This document shows positions 1 through 6,098 of a DNA stretch of 12,025 nucleotides, piece by piece. A model generated the notes under the pieces. It saw nothing but the letters and a program-made list of their open reading frames with translations. It was not told where the DNA came from and searched no databases. Each line of letters starts with the position of its first letter. Positions within the stretch are counted from its first letter, which is position 1. The stretch spans positions 1-12,025 of the forward strand of contig JAEZTQ010000039.1 in NCBI GenBank assembly GCA_023443625.1. Reading direction: 5' to 3'. This stretch comes from Bacillota bacterium (GTDB lineage Bacteria > Bacillota_A > Clostridia > Lachnospirales > Lachnospiraceae). Position numbers and translations under genes: made by a program.

Positions 1-13
1 CGGCTCTTTTCAT
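1..13 (-). CDS. 5' end of a leftward gene running off the window
   Basis: Only the start is in the window. On the minus strand an ATG at 13-11 opens the codons for M-K-R-A. It is preceded by AAAGGAG (plus positions 24-30) with a 10-nt spacer, and further upstream by a good promoter (-10 at 44-49, -35 at 68-73). The coherent order of promoter, short leader, ribosome site and start codon supports a real gene, divergent from padR. Nothing can be said about its product. Confidence 0.4.
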
Positions 14-43
14 TAGTAAAATACTCCTTTGTGAAAAACTTTT

Positions 44-73
44 ATTCTAGTTTATCACAATAACAACTGACAA
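44..73 (-). promoter_or_regulatory. Probable sigma-A-type promoter for the leftward edge gene
   Basis: Read on the minus strand, TTGTCA (68-73) and TAGAAT (44-49) are separated by 18 bp and each matches the vegetative consensus at five of six positions. Transcription would start near 37, leaving a leader of about 24 nt before the ATG at 13. The padR promoter lies about 135 bp away and points the other way. Confidence 0.45.
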
Positions 74-196
74 GTCCTATAAATACTCATTAAATTAGTG
101 CGAAAAATATTTACCTTTCATCGCTGATTACCAACAAAAAGAATAGTATTTTCAAAGCCTTAGTATGACATTAATGCAATTCTAATATAAATCTAA

Positions 197-243
197 TAAC
201 AATACTATTGACATATAATATTATATGTTGTATAGTATTGTTA
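197..243. promoter_or_regulatory. Nested dyad operator overlapping the padR promoter
   Basis: The inner element ACATATAATATTATATGT (211-228) is a perfect 18-bp palindrome filling the -35/-10 spacer and overlapping the end of the -35 box. Outside it, TAACAATACTAT (197-208) and ATAGTATTGTTA (232-243) form a 12-bp inverted repeat whose centre is half a base from that of the inner palindrome. PadR proteins usually bind ATGT/ACAT-type dyads over their own promoters, so autoregulation by the first gene product is the natural inference. Binding itself is not shown. Confidence 0.55.
208..236 (+). promoter_or_regulatory. Strong vegetative promoter of the padR operon
   Basis: A perfect TTGACA (-35, 208-213) is followed after exactly 17 bp by TATAGT (-10, 231-236), one mismatch from consensus. 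The expected start point is near 243, giving a leader of about 45 nt before the padR ATG at 288. The spacer is almost entirely occupied by a perfect palindrome (211-228), so a protein bound there would block RNA polymerase. This is the clearest promoter in the window. Confidence 0.75.
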
Positions 244-287
244 AATTAATAATATTACAATTAATGTAATCGAAGGGAGTTGTTTGC

Positions 288-605
288 ATGGTATTTAATA
301 CCGGTTCGGCGCTTTTAGACGCAATAGTGCTTGCTGCTGTCTCAAAGGAACCGGAAGGAACCTATGGATATAAAATAACACAGGATGTTCGACAGGCCAT
401 TGAAGTATCCGAATCTACCCTATACCCAGTGCTTCGAAGGCTTCAGAAGGATGATTGCCTAGAAGTCTATGATATGGAATTTGGCGGAAGAAATAGAAGA
501 TATTATAAAATAACTGATGCAGGCAGATCGCAATTAAGACTATATTGTAATGAGTGGGAAATATATTATAAAAAGATAAATAATATTTTTGAAGGAGTGA
601 AATAA
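288..605 (+). CDS. PadR-family transcriptional regulator
   Basis: A 105-residue cytoplasmic DNA-binding repressor of the short PadR subfamily (PadR-s2 type: one winged helix-turn-helix plus a short C-terminal dimerisation helix). Visible family marks are the N-terminal helix with LLDAIVLAAV (9-18), YGYKI (26-30), the recognition-helix segment SESTLYPVLRRLQ (41-53) and the wing with GGRNRRYYKITDAG (66-79). A helix at about 80-103 ends the protein. The start is supported by AAGGGAG (273-279) eight nucleotides upstream. It is the first gene of a four-gene operon; its TAA shares a base with the next ATG (TAATG), implying translational coupling. PadR-DUF1700-DUF4097 cassettes are common in Firmicutes, where the regulator is thought to control the membrane genes it travels with. 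The ligand is unknown. The palindrome in its promoter suggests autorepression. Confidence 0.92.
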   Translation: MVFNTGSALLDAIVLAAVSKEPEGTYGYKITQDVRQAIEVSESTLYPVLRRLQKDDCLEVYDMEFGGRNRRYYKITDAGRSQLRLYCNEWEIYYKKINNIFEGVK

Positions 606-1273
606 TGACAAAGCTAGAATTCATTCAGGAACTCGAAAGCTTATTGTCCGATATCCCATTGGAGGAAAGAGAGGAAGCACTTCAATATTATAGGGGTTAT
701 TTTGAAGACGCTGGGGAAAATAATGAAGCAGAAATTATTAAAGAGCTTGTATCACCAGCTAGAGTTGCCGCCATCATTAAGGAAGATTTGAATCTAAATA
801 CTTCTGATCGAGATAATAGAGGATATTATACGGAGCAGGGTTATCAAAATACCTTTAATAAGGAACAGAGATTTGAAGTCGTAGGAAGTGATAATACCGC
901 CCAGCAAAGAACTAGAAATAATAACATCGGACTTATTATTTTACTCTGCATTCTTGGAGCACCAATCATTATGTCAGCACTGGGAGTCTTGTTTGGAATA
1001 GCTATGGCCATAGTAGGTATCCTATTTGGTTTTGGTATAGCAGGAGTCGTAATGATGGGGGTAGGAATAGCTCTATTTGTTACAGGATTAATTAAGATTG
1101 GAGTTCCCTTTGTAGGAATATTGTTATGTGGCAGCGGATTAATTGTATTAGGTCTTGGAATGCTCTTTGCTTTAGCATGTATCACCCTTTGCAAGAAGGT
1201 TATACCTGGTTTAATTAGGGGTATTGTTCAAATATGCAGAAGACCTTTTCAGAATAGGAGCGTGACTGCATGA
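605..1273 (+). CDS. DUF1700 (HAAS-domain) integral membrane protein
   Basis: A 222-residue protein with the HAAS/DUF1700 architecture. A soluble helical N-terminus (about 1-60, starting MTKLEFIQELESLLSDIP and containing YYRGYFEDAG at 28-37) is followed by a charged, Asn/Gln-rich linker (65-107). A Gly-rich hydrophobic region (about 108-198) is long enough for four membrane helices, and the C-terminal tail is basic. HAAS domains are typically encoded beside PadR regulators and are thought to link the regulator to membrane proteins; no enzymatic role is known. The gene overlaps padR by one base and the next gene by four (ATGA), so the three are translated as a unit. The ribosome site GAAGGAG (591-597) lies within the padR 3' end. 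Family assignment is confident, function is not. Confidence 0.88.
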   Translation: MTKLEFIQELESLLSDIPLEEREEALQYYRGYFEDAGENNEAEIIKELVSPARVAAIIKEDLNLNTSDRDNRGYYTEQGYQNTFNKEQRFEVVGSDNTAQQRTRNNNIGLIILLCILGAPIIMSALGVLFGIAMAIVGILFGFGIAGVVMMGVGIALFVTGLIKIGVPFVGILLCGSGLIVLGLGMLFALACITLCKKVIPGLIRGIVQICRRPFQNRSVTA

Positions 1274-2115
1274 GGACATTGACTAAAATATGGTTGGGAA
1301 TTAGTTTTATTTCCGTTGGTGTAGGAATTGCCCTTGTAATTGTTGCTCTTGTCTCTGGAGTTAAAGTGGATGAAACAATGGTATTTTCAGAGAAAACGGG
1401 TGTTTATGAGAATGTTGACAGCGTTAAATTTGATATAAGCTATGGAGAAGTTAAAATCATTAAGGGGAATACTTTCTCTTTTAAGGCCGAGAATATTCTA
1501 GAAGATCAATTAGAATCCTATGTTGAGGATGGAATTTGGTATATACGGGAAGGAAGTAATAAATTTATTAATGTCTTTGGCGTAGAGTTTCCTTTAGGCT
1601 TTGTAAGTCACTATAAAGATAAAACACCAAAGATAACAATTACTATACCAGAGGATTTTATTGCTGAGAAGTTTCATTTAAGTGTGTCTGCAGGTAGAGT
1701 TATAGTTGAAGAACTTATTGCAAAAGAGGGTGATTTTAGTGTTTCTGCCGGTGTACTTCATATTGATGGACTTAAGATTAATGAGAGATCAAATTATACC
1801 CTAGGGTCAGGAGAAATGATTCTAAACAATGTTGAAGTGGGTGATATAACAGTAGATTGTGGAATTGGTTCTGTTAAAATAGATGGAACAATTACTGGGG
1901 ATAATCGCATTGATTGTGGTATGGGGGATGTTAATTTGCAATTGAGCGGAAACAAGCAGGATTATTCCTATGATTTAAGTTCCTCCATTGGAAAGCTTAC
2001 CATAGGGGATAAAAAGTTTAAGGGTATTACCAATGAAGTAATAAACAATAAGGAAGCAGATCATAAGCTATATTTAAGTTGTGAAGTAGGAAGTATTACA
2101 GTTGATTTTAACTAA
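1270..2115 (+). CDS. DUF4097 beta-solenoid protein, membrane-anchored
   Basis: A 281-residue protein with an uncleaved-looking N-terminal membrane helix (about 7-29) and a long extracytoplasmic part. That part is made of short beta-rich, Gly/Val/Ile-alternating repeats, for example FHLSVSAGRVIVEEL, FSVSAGVLHIDGL, ITVDCGIGSVKIDG and NRIDCGMGDVNLQL. The repeats alternate S/D-x-G-x-G turns with beta strands, the pattern of DUF4097 adhesin-like right-handed solenoids. Relatives such as Bacillus YvlB and LiaX belong to envelope-stress modules that also contain PspC proteins, which matches the neighbourhood here. The start codon overlaps the stop of the DUF1700 gene (ATGA). Two conserved cysteines sit in consecutive solenoid rungs (D-C-G). 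A role in the cell envelope is inferred; the ligand is unknown. Confidence 0.85.
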   Translation: MRTLTKIWLGISFISVGVGIALVIVALVSGVKVDETMVFSEKTGVYENVDSVKFDISYGEVKIIKGNTFSFKAENILEDQLESYVEDGIWYIREGSNKFINVFGVEFPLGFVSHYKDKTPKITITIPEDFIAEKFHLSVSAGRVIVEELIAKEGDFSVSAGVLHIDGLKINERSNYTLGSGEMILNNVEVGDITVDCGIGSVKIDGTITGDNRIDCGMGDVNLQLSGNKQDYSYDLSSSIGKLTIGDKKFKGITNEVINNKEADHKLYLSCEVGSITVDFN

Positions 2116-2154
2116 AAATAGTATTATTATTTTATCATAAGGAGGTTAATAATT

Positions 2155-2337
2155 ATGGATATAAAAAGATTATTTCGTTCTAATAGGAATAAGATGATTT
2201 GTGGCGTTTGTGGTGGTATTGCTGAATACCTCAATATTGATCCTACAATTGTTCGATTGTTATGGGTAGTCTTTGGATTTACAGGATTTGGAGTTCTGGC
2301 TTATATTGTGGCTGCAATAATTATGCCGGTTCAGTAG
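2155..2337 (+). CDS. PspC-domain small membrane protein
   Basis: A 60-residue protein that is essentially a bare PspC domain. A basic N-terminus (KRLFRSNRNK) leads to the hallmark MICGVCGGIAEYLNIDPTIV (14-33), then one strongly hydrophobic helix (about 34-58) ending IIMPVQ. PspC proteins act at the inner membrane in phage-shock or Lia-type envelope-stress responses, often as sensors or anti-activators. This single-domain form lacks the C-terminal part of enterobacterial PspC. It has one of the best ribosome sites in the window (AAGGAGGT, 2141-2148), 39 nt after the DUF4097 stop, and is the last gene before the terminator at 2372-2417. It probably shares the padR promoter. Confidence 0.9.
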   Translation: MDIKRLFRSNRNKMICGVCGGIAEYLNIDPTIVRLLWVVFGFTGFGVLAYIVAAIIMPVQ

Positions 2338-2371
2338 GAGTTGGTTACAACTGTGATTGTGAGACGTAAAT

Positions 2372-2417
2372 AAAAACCGATGTAATATTCAGTTCATCTG
2401 ATATCACGTCGGTTTTT
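2372..2417 (+). terminator. Intrinsic terminator of the padR-pspC operon
   Basis: A 12-bp stem (2372-2383 with 2406-2417, one G-U pair) closes a loop that can itself pair (ATAT/CAG with CTG/ATA). The stem begins with five A and ends with five T, so it has a U-tract on either strand and could also stop leftward transcription leaving the receiver gene. Confidence 0.8.
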
Positions 2418-2439
2418 AATTTAAGCTTTGTTCATACTA

Positions 2440-2530
2440 ACAGTACATGCCTTCCCTTTGAGTTAGTTTGTGCCGAGGATTACGCAGGCACAAACTTCTA
2501 GGTGTGAAAATTGCTTTTTATTTTCACACT
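2440..2530. repeat. 91-bp tandem repeat, unit 1
   Basis: The first of two adjacent 91-bp units that are identical at every base. Each unit holds two perfect hairpins. The first pairs AGTTTGTGCC (2465-2474) with GGCACAAACT (2487-2496) around a 12-nt loop. The second pairs GTGTGAAAA (2502-2510) with TTTTCACAC (2521-2529) around a 10-nt loop. Neither is followed by a T-run on either strand, so they do not look like ordinary terminators. The length is not a multiple of three and no reading frame is convincing. The block sits between the convergent pspC and receiver genes. Confidence 0.95.
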
Positions 2531-2621
2531 ACAGTACATGCCTTCCCTTTGAGTTAGTTTGTGCCGAGGATTACGCAGGCACAAACTTCTAGGTGTGAAA
2601 ATTGCTTTTTATTTTCACACT
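2531..2621. repeat. 91-bp tandem repeat, unit 2, reaching into a stop codon
   Basis: An exact copy of 2440-2530, directly abutting it, with the same two hairpins at 2556-2565/2578-2587 and 2593-2601/2612-2620. The last bases are part of the TAG stop (2622-2620) of the leftward receiver gene, so the second hairpin begins inside that stop codon. Because the unit starts at the stop (minus-strand reading), a TAG also recurs at the junction (2531-2529). Complete identity implies a recent duplication or active homogenisation. Confidence 0.95.
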
Positions 2622-2982
2622 ATGCATTAAGCACTTTGTTGATTATATCGATAATCTGAGGAGCTTCGAAAGGTTTAGCAAGGAATTCAGCAGCACCATA
2701 TTTTAATGCATCTACCATTTTGGATTTCTGACCAGCAGCAGTAACCATTACAACCTTGGCATTTTTGTCATATTCCATAATTGTCTTTAATGCTTCTAAT
2801 CCATCCATAACAGGCATTGTAATGTCCATTGTAGTTATATCAGGATTTAATTCTTTGTATTTTTCTAATCCTTCTACGCCGTTAGTAGCATCACCAACAA
2901 CGATATGACCATTTTCTTCCAATATTCCTCTCAGAATTTTACGTGATGTTTTGGAATCATCTACCAAAAGAATTTTTGCCAT
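2620..2982 (-). CDS. Stand-alone CheY-like response regulator receiver
   Basis: A 120-residue single-domain receiver with no output domain. The catalytic set is complete: acidic pair D8-D9, phospho-acceptor D53 (in TMDITMPVMDG), T81 and K103 (in LAKPF), so it should be phosphorylated by a histidine kinase and signal by protein contact, as CheY does. It lies 13 nt downstream of the CheX-type gene and is probably co-transcribed with it; the ribosome site is a G-rich AGGGGGA (2989-2995). No kinase, MCP or flagellar gene is nearby, so whether it acts in chemotaxis or elsewhere cannot be decided from the window. Clostridial annotations often call such proteins CheY, but the symbol is withheld because several paralogues are usual. 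The stop codon lies in the 91-bp repeat. Confidence 0.92.
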   Translation of the reverse strand: MAKILLVDDSKTSRKILRGILEENGHIVVGDATNGVEGLEKYKELNPDITTMDITMPVMDGLEALKTIMEYDKNAKVVMVTAAGQKSKMVDALKYGAAEFLAKPFEAPQIIDIINKVLNA

Positions 2983-2995
2983 AGCTTTTTTCCCC

Positions 2996-3883
2996 CTAAT
3001 CTATTTCGAATAAACTGTCTACTGCGATGAGTAGATCAGATTGTTTGCCACCAATTATTATTGGTATAACCATCAGTTCCCTCTTTGTAGTAATCTTTTT
3101 CTTTGTATAGAAAAGTGGAGGGGTCATATCGATATGGATGTCTTCTTGGCTTAGCTTAGATGCATACAATCCGTTGGTGCAATTAATGAATTCACATACA
3201 GAATCAAAAGCATCTTCATCCATTGTTACAAATTCTTCTTTTGCAAAGGGATTAGCAATGGATAATAACTCGTCGCTCTTACTGGCAAATCCTACGAAAA
3301 ATTCATGATCACCAACCATCTTCTGATAAGCGATAATACCGGCTTCATACTCCTGCGTAATATAAGAGGTTTTGATTATAATATTGTTACTGATAAAACG
3401 AACTATATTGCGAAGGAAAAGGCTGATGCAGTCACCGCTAAGTGATGTGGGATCCTGTATAAATACGGGAATGATACGATCAATATCTCCTGATTTTAAA
3501 GCATCTATATCTGATTTAGAAAAACCATTTTCTGTACGATATTCCTCTAAATATGTTTCAATTTCCTCAAGGGTTAATATATTATGCTCACTTACCACTT
3601 GTACAAACTGAAGGTAAGGATTCCCCTGCATATTCAATAGATATGTAACTTCTTCTGCAAGAAGATAACCCTTCTCTATAGCTATGTCACCAAAACGGCT
3701 GTCCAATTTACGCTGGATATCATTAATCTCCTCTGCCTGTCTGGTAGTCAGTAATTTCTCTGATACAGCAATTAGCCCTAATTTAACCCTAGCTTTCTGT
3801 TGAAGATTCATGACTTCATCAAATTGGGATTGAGAAATTTTATTCTTTTCTACTAAGTAATTACCAAAAAATAGCCCGAACAT
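2996..3883 (-). CDS. MshEN-like repeats fused to a CheX-type phosphatase domain
   Basis: A 295-residue cytoplasmic protein. The C-terminal half (about 150-295) resembles the CheX/CheC/FliY phosphatase fold, with the signature ExxN as E231-F-I-N234; this family dephosphorylates CheY-P. The N-terminus holds tandem helical repeats of exactly 29 residues. FG/LG doublets fall at 6-7, 35-36 and 64-65, each followed 21 residues later by Gln (Q28, Q57, Q86), with a weaker fourth copy from 92. That 24-residue motif plus 5-residue spacer is the layout of the c-di-GMP-binding MshEN (T2SSE_N) domain. The third copy is closest (R63-F64-G65); the first lacks the Arg. The chosen start (M-F-G-L-F-F) has AAAGGAG seven bases upstream; an in-frame ATG 35 codons earlier has none. 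The receiver downstream is the likely substrate. Phosphatase activity and c-di-GMP binding are inferences. Confidence 0.8.
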   Translation of the reverse strand: MFGLFFGNYLVEKNKISQSQFDEVMNLQQKARVKLGLIAVSEKLLTTRQAEEINDIQRKLDSRFGDIAIEKGYLLAEEVTYLLNMQGNPYLQFVQVVSEHNILTLEEIETYLEEYRTENGFSKSDIDALKSGDIDRIIPVFIQDPTSLSGDCISLFLRNIVRFISNNIIIKTSYITQEYEAGIIAYQKMVGDHEFFVGFASKSDELLSIANPFAKEEFVTMDEDAFDSVCEFINCTNGLYASKLSQEDIHIDMTPPLFYTKKKITTKRELMVIPIIIGGKQSDLLIAVDSLFEID

Positions 3884-3890
3884 GATATTT

Positions 3891-3897
3891 CTCCTTT
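3891..3897 (-). promoter_or_regulatory. Ribosome site fixing the CheX-type start
   Basis: AAAGGAG on the minus strand, seven nucleotides before the ATG at 3883-3881. It selects the 295-residue form over the 330-residue reading that starts at 3988. A small hairpin (TTCAGA 3903-3908 with TCTGAA 3914-3919) stands just upstream in the leader. No convincing -35/-10 pair was found on this strand further up. Confidence 0.7.
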
Positions 3898-4212
3898 CGT
3901 GATTCAGATAATCTCTGAACATTCCAATTAACGAGAAAATCCATCTTATGTACCCCCATACACTATACATACAAGTAAAGTACTCCACACTTTCTTGTTA
4001 CATAGAAATCTCTTTAGAATGTTAATATAAGATTAATATACAACATTTTATATGAAAAAAATAGTCTTTATTTTAAAATTATACAAATATTTAAAAATAT
4101 AGTAAATATTATAAAATGGGATTCAAATAATAGTTATTACAGTTTGGCCAATAAAGAAGGAAAAATTTATTCTTATATGATGACAACCAAGTTTTTGTAT
4201 GTTAAAGTATTG

Positions 4213-4241
4213 TTTAAATTAATATGAATATTTAGTATAAA
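4213..4241 (+). promoter_or_regulatory. Candidate argS promoter
   Basis: TTTAAA (4213-4218) and TATAAA (4236-4241) are spaced by exactly 17 bp and match the vegetative consensus at 4/6 and 5/6 positions. The start point would be near 4248, giving a leader of about 30 nt. The region is so AT-rich that chance matches are likely. A short CGCT/AGCG hairpin (4252-4265) would lie at the 5' end of the transcript. Confidence 0.4.
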
Positions 4242-4268
4242 TATTTATGGCGCTATATAGAGCGTTAT

Positions 4269-4273
4269 GGAGG
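4269..4273 (+). promoter_or_regulatory. Ribosome site fixing the argS start
   Basis: GGAGG lies five nucleotides before the ATG at 4279. An in-frame ATG at 4267 overlaps this ribosome site and so is unlikely to be used; the shorter form is chosen. Confidence 0.75.
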
Positions 4274-4278
4274 TAATA

Positions 4279-6051
4279 ATGAAGACAATTATCGAACTAA
4301 TTACAGAAGAAGTGAGAGAGGCTTTTAAGGCAAAGGGGTTTGAAGAGAAGTATGGTATGGTGACCATATCCAATCGTCCTGATTTATGCCAGTACCAATG
4401 TAATGGTGCCTTGGCAGCTGCTAAGCAGTATAAAACAGCACCCATTAAAATTGCCCAGGAGATTACAGAAGCCCTGTGTAACAGTAAATCTTTTAAAGAA
4501 ATTTCAGCAATCATGCCTGGATTTATTAATATTTCAATAAGTGATGATTTTTTAGCAGATTATTTAAATAAGATGAAGAATTCGGAACAATTTGGATGTG
4601 AGAAAGTTCAAAATCCACAGAAAATCCTTATCGATTACGGCGGTCCCAATATCGCAAAGCCATTGCATATCGGACATATGCGTTCTGCCATCATTGGTGA
4701 GAGTATCAAAAGACTTCTACGCTTTTGCGGACATGAAGTGATTGGTGATGTACATTTGGGAGACTGGGGTACCCAGATGGGCTTGATTATTGCAGAACTG
4801 AAAAGACGTAAGCCGGATTTGATTTATTTTGATGATAATTATGAAGGGGAGTATCCCAAGGAAGCCCCCTTTACTATTACGGAATTAGAAGAAATCTATC
4901 CTGCTGCCAGCGAATATTCTAAGGAATATCCAGAATTCCGTGAAGAGGCAAAGCAGATAACCTATCTTCTCCAGAATGGACATAGAGGCTATACAGCCAT
5001 CTGGAACCATATGATGGAGGTATCGGTAGCAGATGTTAAAAGAATTTATAATAACTTAGATGTATCCTTTGAGCTTTGGAAGAAGGAAAGTGATGTACAA
5101 CCTTATATTCCTCAGATGGTTCAGTATTTGAAAGATAATAACTATACTCGTATTAGTGAAGGAGCTTTGGTAGTTGATGTTAAAGAGGAGACAGATACCA
5201 AAGAGATCCCCCCTTGCATCATTCTAAAATCTGATGGAGCTGCTCTTTACAATACCACTGACTTGGCAACAATTCTTGAGCGTATGGAGCTCTTTAATCC
5301 GGATCATATTATCTACGTTACAGATAAACGCCAGGAATTATATTTTGAGACAGTATTTCGTTGTGCAAGAAAGACAAAGCTCATTAATGAGAACACGAAG
5401 TTAACTCATATTGGTTATGGTACCATGAACGGTAAGGATGGAAAACCTTTTAAGACAAGAGAAGGCGGCGTTATGCGCCTTGAGAACTTAATCAAGAGCG
5501 TTAATGAAGAAGTTTATCGCAAAATCATGGAAAACCGGAATATGGAGGAAGAGGAAGCCAGAGGAATTGCTGCACAGGTAGGTCTTGCTGCCCTTAAATA
5601 CGGGGACTTATCCAATCAGGTATCAAAGGATTATATCTTTGATTTGGAACGATTTACTTCCTTTGAAGGTGATACTGGACCTTATATTCTCTATACAATC
5701 GTTCGTATTAAATCCATTTTGGCTAAATTTGAAGAACTCAATAAGGAGAAGATTGGAGGCAACTTTACTATTCTACCCGCAGAGACTGGGGCAGAGCAGA
5801 CTTTAATGTTGGAACTTACTAAGTTTAGCGAGATGATTCATAGTGCTTATGAAGAAATAGCACCTCATCGTATCTGTGCATATATTTATGATTTAGCCAA
5901 TGCTTTTAATAGCTTCTATCATAATACAAAGATTATTACAGAAGAGGATATGAATAGACAATCCTCCTGGATTGGTTTAATTACTTTGGTTCAAAATCTA
6001 TTACTAACCTGCATAGATTTATTAGGCTTTGATGCACCAGAAAGAATGTAG
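4279..6051 (+). CDS. argS: Arginyl-tRNA synthetase
   Basis: A 590-residue cytoplasmic class I aminoacyl-tRNA synthetase that charges tRNA-Arg with arginine using ATP. The N-terminal Add1 domain (about 1-90) contains the SNRPDLCQYQCNGAL block (31-45), which contacts the tRNA elbow in this family. The catalytic Rossmann fold carries HIGH exactly (H130-H133, in KPLHIGHMRSA) and GDVHLGDWGTQMG (156-168). As usual for ArgRS the KMSKS loop is degenerate, here GKPFKTR (388-394). The C-terminal DALR anticodon-binding domain fills the last 130 or so residues. Length is normal for bacterial ArgRS, with no truncation. It is the first gene of a run of five co-directional genes; the next starts 47 nt after its stop. 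No T-box leader is present, so arginine-responsive control of that kind is unlikely. Confidence 0.97.
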   Translation: MKTIIELITEEVREAFKAKGFEEKYGMVTISNRPDLCQYQCNGALAAAKQYKTAPIKIAQEITEALCNSKSFKEISAIMPGFINISISDDFLADYLNKMKNSEQFGCEKVQNPQKILIDYGGPNIAKPLHIGHMRSAIIGESIKRLLRFCGHEVIGDVHLGDWGTQMGLIIAELKRRKPDLIYFDDNYEGEYPKEAPFTITELEEIYPAASEYSKEYPEFREEAKQITYLLQNGHRGYTAIWNHMMEVSVADVKRIYNNLDVSFELWKKESDVQPYIPQMVQYLKDNNYTRISEGALVVDVKEETDTKEIPPCIILKSDGAALYNTTDLATILERMELFNPDHIIYVTDKRQELYFETVFRCARKTKLINENTKLTHIGYGTMNGKDGKPFKTREGGVMRLENLIKSVNEEVYRKIMENRNMEEEEARGIAAQVGLAALKYGDLSNQVSKDYIFDLERFTSFEGDTGPYILYTIVRIKSILAKFEELNKEKIGGNFTILPAETGAEQTLMLELTKFSEMIHSAYEEIAPHRICAYIYDLANAFNSFYHNTKIITEEDMNRQSSWIGLITLVQNLLLTCIDLLGFDAPERM

Positions 6052-6098
6052 TATTGGATGTTTTATGATATAGATGACTGATAGGAAGAAGGAATAGA

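Larger units (their letters stand above)
3884..4278. other. AT-rich divergent intergenic region
   Basis: About 395 nt separate the leftward CheX-type gene from rightward argS. The stretch 4010-4250 is very rich in A and T with no open frame of note. It must hold the promoters of both flanking units; only the argS-side candidate (4213-4241) is reasonably good. No T-box specifier or conserved T-box anti-terminator motif is seen before argS, and no c-di-GMP riboswitch core before the CheX-type gene. Confidence 0.6.

Noticed and set aside
2502..2530. Repeat hairpins as intrinsic terminators of the receiver gene
   Set aside because: Neither hairpin is followed by a T-run on either strand; the AAAAA/TTTTT-flanked stem at 2372-2417 is a better terminator for both directions.
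2440..2621. CRISPR array or phage attachment duplication
   Set aside because: There are only two units with no spacer between them, each 91 bp and internally palindromic. There is no cas gene, integrase or tRNA nearby.
3884..3988. A 35-residue N-terminal extension of the CheX-type protein from an ATG at 3988
   Set aside because: There is no ribosome site at 3988, while AAAGGAG stands seven bases before the ATG at 3883. The internal start gives the family-typical M-F-G-L-F-F beginning, and the extension does not fit the 29-residue repeat pattern.
3884..4060. Sigma-D (flagellar) promoter for the CheX-type gene
   Set aside because: A CTAAAG motif occurs on the minus strand, but no CCGATAT-like -10 follows at the right distance.
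4010..4278. T-box riboswitch upstream of argS
   Set aside because: Clostridial synthetase genes often carry one, but no specifier stem, T-box sequence or terminator/antiterminator pair is recognisable in the AT-rich leader.
4245..4514. Antisense open frame of 89 codons over the argS start
   Set aside because: It lies opposite a clear arginyl-tRNA synthetase N-terminus, has no recognisable domain and would overlap the argS promoter and ribosome site. The same reasoning removes other antisense frames, such as 844-1194, 8129-8443 and 9430-9663.
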